Source: Actinomycetota bacterium
Lineage (GTDB): Bacteria > Actinomycetota > Humimicrobiia > Humimicrobiales > Humimicrobiaceae
Direction of reading: 5' to 3'
Assembly (NCBI GenBank): GCA_003567835.1
Contig: PWYO01000282.1
Coordinates: 1 to 5,169 of the forward strand
Length of the DNA stretch: 5,169 bases
Below are positions 1 through 5,169 of this stretch, piece after piece. Below the pieces are notes generated by a model. It worked only from the letters and a program-made list of their open reading frames with translations. It was not told the DNA's origin and made no database searches. Positions within the stretch are counted from its first letter, which is position 1. Each line of letters opens with the position of its first letter. The translations under genes and the position numbers were made by a program.

Positions 1-31
1 GGTTCTTGGACCAAAAATCATACAGCACATA

Positions 32-90
32 TTAAAAAAATATTAAAATTTTTAAGATTTGCTGATTTGCCTTTTCCTTTCTGCTATTAT
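32..90 (+). promoter_or_regulatory. Candidate pstB promoter region
   Basis: The 123 bases before pstB are AT-rich and contain no visible gene. Two TTAAAA hexamers start at 32 and 43, exactly 11 bases apart, each one base from the TTAACA-type repeats upstream of pstS. An extended -10-like sequence TGCTATTAT lies at 82-90 (TATTAT matches five of six bases of TATAAT), with no good -35 at standard spacing. The hexamers lie farther from this -10 than the corresponding repeats do in front of pstS, and A-rich DNA yields such matches by chance, so Pho control here is only a suggestion. A promoter of some kind is expected because pstB stands alone on this strand within the window. Confidence 0.35.
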
Positions 91-123
91 TTTTGCTAGT
101 AATTGATTTGAAAAAGGGGAACA

Positions 124-903
124 ATGGAACATTCTATAAAAATAAAGGCACATGATTTTGGTTTTTGCTATGGCAAAAACCGGGTCCTTTCGGGGATCAA
201 TATTGATATTGCAGATCATGCTATTACCGCCATCATCGGCCCTTCAGGGTGTGGAAAATCGACTTTTTTAAGGGCATTTAACCGTATGAATGATCTGCTT
301 CCCAATACCAGCGTCGAAGGTAAAGTGACCATTGACGGAATCAATATTTATGATCACAGCATGGATATGGTTGCGCTCAGAAAAAGGGTGGGCATGGTGT
401 TTCAGAGACCCAATCCTTTTCCCAAAAGCATTTATGAAAACGTGGCTTACGGACCCCGGCTGCATAGCCGCTACAGCAAACAGGAGATGGACATGATTGT
501 TGAAAACAGCCTCAAAAAAGCAGCCCTTTGGGATGAAGTCAAACACAAACTAAAAAGCAATGCACTTGAACTTTCTGGCGGCCAGCAGCAGAGACTGTGC
601 ATTGCCCGGGTACTGGCTGTGGATTCAGAAATCATCTTAATGGATGAGCCTGCTTCTGCACTTGATCCCATATCTACCCAGAAAATTGAAGATCTTGTAG
701 ATACGCTTAAAAAAACCTATACCATCATCATTGTCACCCATAATATGCAGCAGGCAGCCCGGGTTTCCCAAAAAACAGCATTCCTGCTTACCGAGGAAAT
801 AGGCAGACCCGCAACCCTGATTGAATATGGAGATACCAACCGTATTTTTACCAACCCTGTCGACAAGCGAACTGAAAATTATATTACGGGAAGATTCGGA
901 TAG
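124..903 (+). CDS. pstB: Phosphate ABC transporter ATP-binding protein PstB
   Basis: This is the cytoplasmic ATPase that powers the PstSCAB phosphate importer; two copies dock on the PstC/PstA membrane pair. All ABC motifs are present in the 259 residues: Walker A GPSGCGKST at 39-47, Q-loop QRPNPFP at 94-100, signature LSGGQQQR at 150-157, Walker B IILMDEP at 170-176, D-loop SALD at 178-181 and the switch histidine His206 in VTHNMQQAARVS. The QRPNPFP element and the C-terminal ENYITGRFG are typical of PstB rather than other ABC ATPases. Length is normal, apart from a short insertion (TEEIGRPA, around 223-230) before the usual IEYGDT segment. The ATG follows AAGGGGA at slightly short spacing; no other start is nearby. 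The gene is on the strand opposite the rest of the pst genes and convergent with phoU, which is unusual. Identity is secure from motifs; separate transcription is inferred from orientation. Confidence 0.97.
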   Translation: MEHSIKIKAHDFGFCYGKNRVLSGINIDIADHAITAIIGPSGCGKSTFLRAFNRMNDLLPNTSVEGKVTIDGINIYDHSMDMVALRKRVGMVFQRPNPFPKSIYENVAYGPRLHSRYSKQEMDMIVENSLKKAALWDEVKHKLKSNALELSGGQQQRLCIARVLAVDSEIILMDEPASALDPISTQKIEDLVDTLKKTYTIIIVTHNMQQAARVSQKTAFLLTEEIGRPATLIEYGDTNRIFTNPVDKRTENYITGRFG

Positions 904-1074
904 GTGCAGGCTGTTGTGCCCATACATGGATCAATGCTTGCGCTAAATCAAGCAAATGCAGGCTCATAAGCAGCTTTATGGCTCCTATGCCAAGAGTCGT
1001 TTATGCAGCTTAAGGTCAGAATAACCCAAGGTCTACCATATTTTACAGCTTTTCAGCAGTCTTTTTCAATACGG
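904..1074. other. Convergent intergenic gap between pstB and phoU
   Basis: These 171 bases separate the 3' ends of pstB and phoU. No ORF looks real here. Small inverted repeats are visible (TGCTTG at 935-940 with CAAGCA at 949-954; CATAAG at 965-970 with TTTATG at 975-980), but neither is followed by a T-run on either strand. Two short direct repeats also occur: TGCAGGCT at 905-912 and 957-964, and AAGGTC at 1012-1017 and 1028-1033. I cannot identify an intrinsic terminator for either gene, nor any remnant of a mobile element that would explain the inversion of pstB. Confidence 0.5.
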
Positions 1075-1737
1075 CTAGTGAAACACCCGATATTCTCCGG
1101 TAAGTAAAAATTGGACTCTCTCTCCAAAGTTTACGGCCTGGTCTCCAATTCTTTCCAGGTATCGGGCAATCATGGAGACATTGGTGATAAATTTGACATA
1201 TTCTTTGCTGCCGCCCACGGAAGTATACAGCTTTTTTAACACCATTCTGTGGAGTTCATCGGCGGCGGCATCAATACGATCCAGTTTGGCTGCAGCTTTA
1301 AAATCTTTTTTTCGAAAGGACTCTAGAGACCGGTTCAATACTGTTTTTACCACATTGCCCATTTCCACCAAAAGATCCATTACTTCCTGATCCAGATATT
1401 GGTCTTCTTGCCTGTGCAGCTTTTTTACAATCCTGGCGATATTAACCGCTAAGTCTCCAATCCTCTCCAGGTGGATAATCATAATGCTGACCGAATGCAA
1501 GAGCCTCAAATCGCCTGCTACAGGCTGGTGCTCTGCCTGGAGCACCACACTTTTTTCTTCAATTAAAAGATCGTATTCATCAATTTTGACATCATGGTCG
1601 ATCACTTTCTGAGCAAGTTCAGGGTTCATTTCCACCATAGACTGCAGGGCATTGTGCACCGCTTCCTGGGCCAGACCGCCCATTTTGAGCACATTGTCTG
1701 TGATTTCATTTAAATTGTCATGAAACGTTTTTCTCAT
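1075..1737 (-). CDS. phoU: Phosphate signalling regulator PhoU
   Basis: PhoU is a cytoplasmic helical protein that links the Pst transporter to the PhoR sensor kinase and represses the Pho response when phosphate is sufficient. The 220-residue product has the family's usual size and its two-repeat architecture: the metal-binding type motif ERIGDLAVNI at 91-100 in repeat 1 is matched by ERIGDQAVNF at 195-204 in repeat 2, and QPVAGDLRLL at 71-80 is the typical segment preceding the first motif. The ATG at 1737 has a good ribosome site, AAGGA at 1745-1749, seven bases upstream. It begins 44 bases after pstA on the same strand, so it is probably the last gene of the pstS-pstC-pstA transcript. The gene normally found between pstA and phoU, pstB, is absent from this gap. 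Function in this organism is inferred from the family. Confidence 0.95.
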   Translation of the reverse strand: MRKTFHDNLNEITDNVLKMGGLAQEAVHNALQSMVEMNPELAQKVIDHDVKIDEYDLLIEEKSVVLQAEHQPVAGDLRLLHSVSIMIIHLERIGDLAVNIARIVKKLHRQEDQYLDQEVMDLLVEMGNVVKTVLNRSLESFRKKDFKAAAKLDRIDAAADELHRMVLKKLYTSVGGSKEYVKFITNVSMIARYLERIGDQAVNFGERVQFLLTGEYRVFH

Positions 1738-1759
1738 TTTTACTTCCTTACAATACTCA

Positions 1760-1772
1760 TGTTAATATAACA
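1760..1772. repeat. Short inverted repeat in the pstA-phoU gap
   Basis: TGTTA and TAACA form a perfect five-base inverted repeat around ATA in the 44-base gap where pstB would normally lie. One arm read on the minus strand contains TTAACA, the same hexamer as in the repeats upstream of pstS, but no second copy lies 11 bases away. It may be chance in an AT-rich gap, a weak operator half-site, or a scar of rearrangement; the sequence does not decide. Confidence 0.25.
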
Positions 1773-1781
1773 GACAGGATC

Positions 1782-2645
1782 TCAAATATCATGTCTTCTC
1801 TGTCTTCTTAGCCGTGCTCTTGTTCGAATCGCTGTTCCAATCACTGAAAAGAACAATACAAGAATAAGCAATACCAATGCAGTTCCCCATTTTTTATCAT
1901 CCGGGGCATGGGAAACCTGGGTTACCAGCACATAAAGGTGATAGGGCAGAGCCATAACCTGGTCAAAAATAGAATTCGGCATATTGGGCTGAAAAAATGC
2001 TGCCGCCGTAAACAATATGGGGGCTGTCTCCCCTGCTGCCCTTCCTACACCCAAGACCACGCCGGTAATAATGCCTGGGACTGCCTGAGGCAATACCACC
2101 CGTATAATGGTCTGCCATTTGCTGGCCCCTAATGCAAAAGAGGCATGCCTGTAGGCATCAGGCACGGCTTTCAGTGCTTCTTCAGTTGCAGTAATAATGA
2201 CCGGCAGTATGAGCAAGGCCAGGGTCAGAGAGCCTGTCAGAATAGAACGTCCAAAGTTTAGAAAAAGCACAAAAAAGCCAAGTCCGAACAAGCCGAATAC
2301 AACCGAAGGGACCCCGGCCATATTGATAATAGACAGTCTTACCATTTTGGTAAACCGATTTTGCTTGGCATATTCATTTAAATATATGGCTGCCAGCACA
2401 CCCGTGGGCAGAGAAAACAAAAGAGTCCCTATAACCAGATACAGGGTGCCCACAATTACCGGACCGATCCCCCCTTCACGCATTCCTCCAGAGGGTTTCT
2501 GGGTAATAAATTCCCAGCTCAACGCCCCTGCCCCTTTGATAATAAGATAGATCACAATACCAAAAACAAAGGCCACCACAATTAATGCCGTAAACAGCAG
2601 AAGGAAATAGAAAAATTTTTGGGTTATATATCGTTTATTCATCAT
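1782..2645 (-). CDS. pstA: Phosphate ABC transporter permease PstA
   Basis: PstA is one of the two inner-membrane subunits forming the phosphate channel, paired with PstC and driven by PstB. The 287-residue protein shows the ABC permease pattern: an N-terminal membrane helix (about 11-37), a periplasmic stretch, then further hydrophobic helices (about 63-90, 110-130, 137-153, 190-215 and 255-274). The EAA loop that contacts the ATPase spans about 155-207 and includes EEALKAVPDAYRHASFALGA and, at its end, GRAAGETAP, as expected of Pst permeases. The C-terminus is strongly basic (RTRARLRRQRR), consistent with a cytoplasmic end. The start overlaps the pstC stop by four bases (ATGA), a sign of translational coupling; a second ATG follows immediately, and AGGGA lies six bases upstream of the first. 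PstA rather than PstC is assigned from length, the EYAKQNRF-type region and gene order. Confidence 0.95.
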   Translation of the reverse strand: MMNKRYITQKFFYFLLLFTALIVVAFVFGIVIYLIIKGAGALSWEFITQKPSGGMREGGIGPVIVGTLYLVIGTLLFSLPTGVLAAIYLNEYAKQNRFTKMVRLSIINMAGVPSVVFGLFGLGFFVLFLNFGRSILTGSLTLALLILPVIITATEEALKAVPDAYRHASFALGASKWQTIIRVVLPQAVPGIITGVVLGVGRAAGETAPILFTAAAFFQPNMPNSIFDQVMALPYHLYVLVTQVSHAPDDKKWGTALVLLILVLFFSVIGTAIRTRARLRRQRRHDI

Positions 2646-3535
2646 TCCACATCCCTGATCCTGGTTATAAACTTGTCAGCAATCAAATTAATGACAAAGG
2701 TGATCACAAAAAGGATAAGACCTATGGCAAAAAGCGCAGAGAAATGAAGGCCGCCCTGTACAGTCTGACCCATCTCAGAGGCAATGGAAGCAGTAATGGT
2801 CCTAACCGGCTGAAGCCATGAAAAAACAATCCTGGGAGAATTTCCAGTAACCATGAGTACGGTCATGGTCTCCCCCACCACTCTGCCCAGCCCCAGCATA
2901 ACTGAGGCAAAAATACCCGAAGATGCCGCAGGCACCACCGTCTTATAGGTTTTCTGCCAATTGGTGGCGCCCAAAGCCAGGGAAGCAAACCGGTACTTGT
3001 CAGGCACTGCATTAATGGCATCCTCGGAAATGGAAATAATGGTGGGAAGCGCCATAAAGGCAAGCATGATGGATCCCGCTAAAGCAGTAAGGCCTGTGTT
3101 TAATTCGAATAAATCCCTTATAAACGGAGCCAGGATCATGATGCCTACAAATCCAATAACCACCGAAGGGATGGTGGCCAAAACCTCGATAATGGGTTTT
3201 AAAATTTCTCGCACCGCTTTCGGGGCCAATTCTCCAATATAGACCGCAGATCCGATACCCAGAGGCACAGCAATGATAATGGCCCCGAAAGCGACCACAC
3301 CCGAACCCGTGAGCAGAGGCACAATGCCAAATCTGTTGGGCTCTGAGGTAGGGGCCCATCTGGTCCCGGTTAGAAAGTCCAATATGGGATAGGTGGATAA
3401 AAATTGCAGGGCATTATATACCAGAAAAGCAAGAATCAGCCCCAGGACGATGATGGAAAGGATGCCGTTGATAAATATAAACTTGGATATCAAGAATTCT
3501 TTTACTTTTGCAAATTTTAATCTTGGTTTCATCAT
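2642..3535 (-). CDS. pstC: Phosphate ABC transporter permease PstC
   Basis: PstC is the partner permease of PstA in the inner-membrane phosphate channel. In its 297 residues, a first membrane helix at about 18-42 is followed by the FLTGTRWAPTSEPNRFGIVP segment (about 54-73), characteristic of PstC. Further helices lie at about 77-101, 117-138, 147-169, 205-230 and 266-286. The EAA loop runs from about 171 to 225 (EDAINAVPDKYRFASLALGA through GRVVGETMTV). Two consecutive ATG codons open the gene and the sequence in front (GAATGGTTAATCC) offers only a weak Shine-Dalgarno match, in contrast with the strong one before pstS. It lies 96 bases after pstS, behind a large stem-loop, and overlaps pstA by four bases. 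The weak initiation and the hairpin both fit lower output of permease than of binding protein, which is an inference. Confidence 0.95.
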   Translation of the reverse strand: MMKPRLKFAKVKEFLISKFIFINGILSIIVLGLILAFLVYNALQFLSTYPILDFLTGTRWAPTSEPNRFGIVPLLTGSGVVAFGAIIIAVPLGIGSAVYIGELAPKAVREILKPIIEVLATIPSVVIGFVGIMILAPFIRDLFELNTGLTALAGSIMLAFMALPTIISISEDAINAVPDKYRFASLALGATNWQKTYKTVVPAASSGIFASVMLGLGRVVGETMTVLMVTGNSPRIVFSWLQPVRTITASIASEMGQTVQGGLHFSALFAIGLILFVITFVINLIADKFITRIRDVE

Positions 3536-3566
3536 GGATTAACCATTCTTTCATACATAGCAAATG

Positions 3567-3610
3567 GCAAAATGAGGTTAAAGGTGTTTTTGCCCTTAAC
3601 CCCATTTTGC
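3567..3610 (-). promoter_or_regulatory. Large intercistronic stem-loop between pstS and pstC
   Basis: The arms 3567-3584 and 3593-3610 pair along 18 consecutive positions around an eight-base loop (3585-3592). Sixteen pairs are Watson-Crick. The other two (3575 with 3602, 3582 with 3595) are G-U in the minus-strand RNA but A-C mismatches in plus-strand RNA, so the structure is built for the pst transcript. There is no U-tract after the stem, which argues against a standard intrinsic terminator. Hairpins behind genes for solute-binding proteins are known in other ABC transporter operons to protect the upstream message or limit read-through; that role is inferred here. Confidence 0.8.
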
Positions 3611-3625
3611 TGTTTTTTCAGCAAA
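3606..3625 (-). promoter_or_regulatory. Small hairpin overlapping the foot of the pstS-pstC stem-loop
   Basis: TTTGCTG at 3606-3612 and CAGCAAA at 3619-3625 form a perfect seven-base stem with a six-base loop (A6 in the minus-strand RNA). It lies just after the pstS stop codon and is transcribed before the large stem-loop. Bases 3606-3610 belong to both structures, so the complete small hairpin and the outer five pairs of the large one cannot coexist. This may be a switch, or simply a second 3'-end stabilising hairpin for pstS mRNA. Confidence 0.5.
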
Positions 3626-3631
3626 CTTAGC

Positions 3632-4594
3632 TTATTTTACAGGTACAAATCCAACTTCTTCTACAATGGCCTGTCCGGCATCACTTAATACGAATGCAAA
3701 AAAGGCCTGCGCCAGATCGCTTAGCTGATCGACAGGCTGGGGTGTGTAGACATATAAACCTCGGGCCACCGGATACATGCCTGCAACAATATTTTCAATA
3801 GAAGGACCCACGGGGTCAGCGCCATCATCTGTTTGGACTCCAACAGCCTTTACGCTTTCATCAAGGTAGCCCAGTCCAATATAACCAATGGCATTCACAT
3901 TGTCGCTCACTTCTTCCCTGATTGCAGCATTGGAGGCCAGAAACAAGGATTGTTCACTGAAATCCCGCTCCATTTCAGCCCCTCCCAGCTGGACCACTTC
4001 TTCCCTAAAGAATACATGGGTTCCAGAACTGGAGTCTCTGGAGGTAATCAGGATATCCGCGTCCGCGCCGCCCACCTGGCTCCAGTTGGTTACTTTTCCT
4101 GAAAAAACATCTGAAATTTGTTCCAAAGTCATTGCTTCAACAGGATTGTCATTGTGGACAATGACAGAGATTCCATCAAATGGAATGGTAACCTCATCTA
4201 TATTCAGCCCATTGTCTTTTCCGGCCTGAATCTCTTCCTCTTTTATGGGCCTGGAAGAGTTGGCCAGATCCGTAGTTCCATCAATGAGGCCGGCAATACC
4301 CGTACCCGAGCCGCCGCCGCTAACCGGTAGATTCAAATTCTGATCCGGATGCAGCTCTAGAAATTCTTCAACCAGTAACTGGCTGACTTCAAGGCAGGTA
4401 TCCGAACCCACTATAAATAACTCCGTAGTTTCAAAACCGGTGCTTCCAGACGCCGGTTCCTGGGCTTCCGGTTCCTGGGTTGTTTGGGTTGTTTGTCCGC
4501 TGCATCCCAGCACAGTGGAAAAAGACAAAGCAAAAACCATAACCATAGCTACTGCAAAAACCCAACATTTTTTGCTCTTCAGACTTTTTAGCAT
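3632..4594 (-). CDS. pstS: Periplasmic phosphate-binding lipoprotein PstS
   Basis: PstS captures phosphate outside the inner membrane and delivers it to PstC/PstA. I choose the ATG at 4594 (320 residues) over the in-frame ATG at 4621 because AAGGAG at 4601-4606 sits six bases before it and nothing comparable precedes 4621. From this start there is a basic N-terminus, a hydrophobic core and a lipobox VLGC with Cys31 as the lipid-attachment residue, so the protein is predicted to be a lipoprotein. A Gln/Thr/Glu/Pro-rich linker follows. Phosphate-binding protein motifs come next: GSDTC at 63-67, SGGGSGTG at 92-99, LANSSRP at about 110-116, RDSSSGT at 186-192 and IGYIGLGYL at about 236-244. The cysteine in GSDTC is a less familiar variant of this first loop. 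It lies downstream of the Pho-box-like repeats, and a stem-loop follows it. Family and role are secure; lipidation is a prediction. Confidence 0.95.
   Translation of the reverse strand: MLKSLKSKKCWVFAVAMVMVFALSFSTVLGCSGQTTQTTQEPEAQEPASGSTGFETTELFIVGSDTCLEVSQLLVEEFLELHPDQNLNLPVSGGGSGTGIAGLIDGTTDLANSSRPIKEEEIQAGKDNGLNIDEVTIPFDGISVIVHNDNPVEAMTLEQISDVFSGKVTNWSQVGGADADILITSRDSSSGTHVFFREEVVQLGGAEMERDFSEQSLFLASNAAIREEVSDNVNAIGYIGLGYLDESVKAVGVQTDDGADPVGPSIENIVAGMYPVARGLYVYTPQPVDQLSDLAQAFFAFVLSDAGQAIVEEVGFVPVK
4453..4495 (-). repeat. In-frame micro-tandem repeats in the PstS linker
   Basis: A 12-base unit CCGGTTCCTGGG occurs at 4453-4464 and 4468-4479 (15-base period), and GGTTGTTTG occurs twice in tandem at 4478-4486 and 4487-4495. 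Both periods are multiples of three. They encode QEPEA/QEPAS and QTT/QTT in the flexible linker between the lipid anchor and the binding domain. This arrangement could change linker length without a frameshift. Confidence 0.7.
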
Positions 4595-4600
4595 ACGATA

Positions 4601-4606
4601 CTCCTT
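4601..4606 (-). promoter_or_regulatory. Ribosome binding site deciding the pstS start
   Basis: AAGGAG in the minus-strand transcript ends six bases before the ATG at 4594. It lies inside the longer reading frame that opens at 4621, which itself has no upstream Shine-Dalgarno sequence. This makes the nine extra N-terminal residues (MIKKKKEYR) unlikely to be translated. Confidence 0.8.
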
Positions 4607-4638
4607 CTTTTTTTTGATCATTTTTGAAAAGCGGTTTC

Positions 4639-4647
4639 AGTGTATCA
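4639..4647 (-). promoter_or_regulatory. Candidate extended -10 element of the pstS promoter
   Basis: The minus strand reads TGATACACT: a TG-N extension followed by TACACT, which matches four of six bases of TATAAT. It lies 11 bases downstream of the end of the third 11-base repeat unit, as expected when an activator takes the place of a -35 contact. The match is modest, and the assignment rests mainly on its position relative to the repeats. Confidence 0.4.
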
Positions 4648-4658
4648 GAGCAGGGGAA

Positions 4659-4691
4659 AATGTTGTTAACAAAGGGTTAAAAAGATATTAA
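4659..4691 (-). promoter_or_regulatory. Pho-box-like operator: three 11-base direct repeats
   Basis: On the minus strand three consecutive 11-base units begin TTAATA (4691), TTAACC (4680) and TTAACA (4669), each followed by five less conserved bases. PhoB/PhoP-family regulators bind head-to-tail on direct repeats with an 11-base period; Bacillus PhoP uses TTAACA-like hexamers with five-base spacers, and E. coli PhoB uses a CTGTCAT-based form. The site sits in the 120-base gap between the response regulator gene and pstS, upstream of a -10-like sequence, exactly where a phosphate-starvation activator should act. Binding is inferred; the repeat spacing is directly seen. Confidence 0.75.
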
Positions 4692-4714
4692 AAAAAAATG
4701 AAATTTTTGCAGTG

Positions 4715-5169
4715 CTATTTTTTATGCTTGTCGCTGATAATCTTGTACCCGTAACGGTGCACAGTGGTAAGGTGGTCTTTGGCGAAATTTTTATAGCCCA
4801 TTTTTTCCCTGATTCTTCTTATATGCACATCCAGGGTCCTGGTATCGCCATAATAGTCTTGGCCCCATACTTCTCTTATCAGTTCCTGTCGGGACACAAG
4901 GGTGTCTATTTTTTGGAGCAGGATGGATACCAGCCTGAATTCTTTGGGGTTCAGCTCAATTTGGTTGCCGCCAAGAAGCACCTCATGTTTCTGTTCATCA
5001 ATGGCCAGGCTGATTTTGCCAAAAGAGAATTCTGCTTTCAAGTAATCGGAATAATCGCCGGGTTTTGCCCTCCGCAGCACATTTTTTATTCTGGCAACCA
5101 GCTCTTTTACCCCGAAGGGTTTAATCATATAGTCATCGGCCCCCAGCTCCAGGCCCAATACCTTGTCCA
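4715..5169 (-). CDS. phoB: PhoB/PhoP-type response regulator, 5' end cut by window
   Basis: This is the C-terminal part (151 complete codons) of an OmpR/PhoB-family two-component response regulator, the likely transcription activator of the Pho genes. The reading frame runs off the right edge, so the start and most of the receiver domain, including the phosphorylated aspartate, are outside the window. What remains begins with DKVLGLELGADDYMIKPF, the end of the receiver with its conserved lysine. A linker and a complete winged-helix DNA-binding domain follow, with ELNPKEFRLVSILL, the recognition-helix region TRTLDVHIRRIREKMG, and the C-terminal hairpin TTVHRYGYKI. The GDTRTLDVHIRRIREK stretch resembles PhoP/PhoB proteins. 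The TTG at 5158 (LGLELG) is internal, not a start. The family is certain; naming it PhoB rests on its position beside pstS and the matching repeats in front of that gene. No phoR kinase gene lies downstream of it. Confidence 0.88.
   Translation of the reverse strand, partial: DKVLGLELGADDYMIKPFGVKELVARIKNVLRRAKPGDYSDYLKAEFSFGKISLAIDEQKHEVLLGGNQIELNPKEFRLVSILLQKIDTLVSRQELIREVWGQDYYGDTRTLDVHIRRIREKMGYKNFAKDHLTTVHRYGYKIISDKHKK

Noticed and set aside
637..927. Minus-strand reading frame of 96 codons across the end of pstB
   Set aside because: It is antisense to the conserved Walker B and C-terminal regions of PstB and shows no recognisable domain or ribosome site.
2197..2550. Plus-strand reading frame of 117 codons inside pstA
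   Set aside because: It is a shadow of the pstA coding frame, with no protein family character.
3012..3359. Minus-strand reading frame of 115 codons inside pstC
   Set aside because: It overlaps the conserved permease frame on the same strand; its His/Cys/Gly-rich composition is that of an out-of-frame translation.
3414..3605. Minus-strand reading frame of 63 codons spanning the pstS-pstC gap and the start of pstC
   Set aside because: It runs through the large stem-loop and out of frame into pstC, with no family resemblance.
3567..3610. Rho-independent terminator ending the pstS transcript
   Set aside because: The stem is strong, but no U-tract follows in the minus-strand RNA and pstC/pstA need read-through, so a processing or stabilising role fits better.
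4690..4710. Possible intrinsic terminator after the response regulator (AAAAAT, loop, ATTTTT and a T-run)
   Set aside because: The stem is six A-T pairs only and would be very weak; the T-run is better seen as the AT-rich flank of the Pho-box-like repeats.
4715..5158. A complete 147-residue regulator starting at TTG 5158
   Set aside because: The frame continues in VKD-type receiver sequence (DKVLGLELGADDY) to the window edge, so this is an internal leucine codon of a truncated gene.
1..5169. CRISPR arrays, tRNA or rRNA genes, insertion sequences, phage genes or a novel defence system
   Set aside because: No regularly spaced repeats with unique spacers, no cloverleaf-like or rRNA sequence, and no transposase or integrase motifs were seen; nearly all bases belong to pst/pho genes.

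Overview
The window holds a nearly complete high-affinity phosphate uptake and phosphate-sensing (Pho) locus. Reading along the minus strand from the right edge, the order is: a PhoB/PhoP-type response regulator cut by the window edge, pstS (phosphate-binding lipoprotein), pstC and pstA (membrane permeases) and phoU (negative regulator). The ATPase gene pstB lies on the plus strand at the left, tail to tail with phoU. All five Pst/PhoU proteins are full length with intact family motifs, so the locus looks functional.

The unusual point is the layout. The common order is pstS-pstC-pstA-pstB-phoU on one strand. Here pstA is followed after only 44 bases by phoU, with no pstB remnant between them, and pstB is inverted and moved past phoU behind its own leader. 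The ATPase would therefore be transcribed separately from the permease it drives.

Regulatory structure sits in the gaps. Upstream of pstS there are three direct repeats (TTAATA, TTAACC, TTAACA) at an exact 11-base period, followed by an extended -10-like element. This has the architecture of a PhoB/PhoP box and resembles the Bacillus PhoP form (TTAACA, N5 spacing) more than the enterobacterial CTGTCAT form. Between pstS and pstC there is an 18-bp stem-loop whose only non-Watson-Crick pairs are G-U on the minus-strand RNA and A-C on the other strand. A second small hairpin overlaps its 5' foot. No U-tract follows, so this looks like a processing or partial-attenuation element that would give more PstS than permease. 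No convincing intrinsic terminator is visible in the 171-base gap between the convergent pstB and phoU.

Organism: a bacterium of moderate GC content. The lipid-anchored PstS and the general flavour of the proteins would fit a Gram-negative anaerobe such as a Desulfobacterota (Desulfobacter-like) lineage, but this is an impression and not a demonstrated assignment. I see no rRNA, tRNA, CRISPR array, insertion sequence or phage gene. The system is a known one; what may be new is its arrangement and its cis-regulatory elements.
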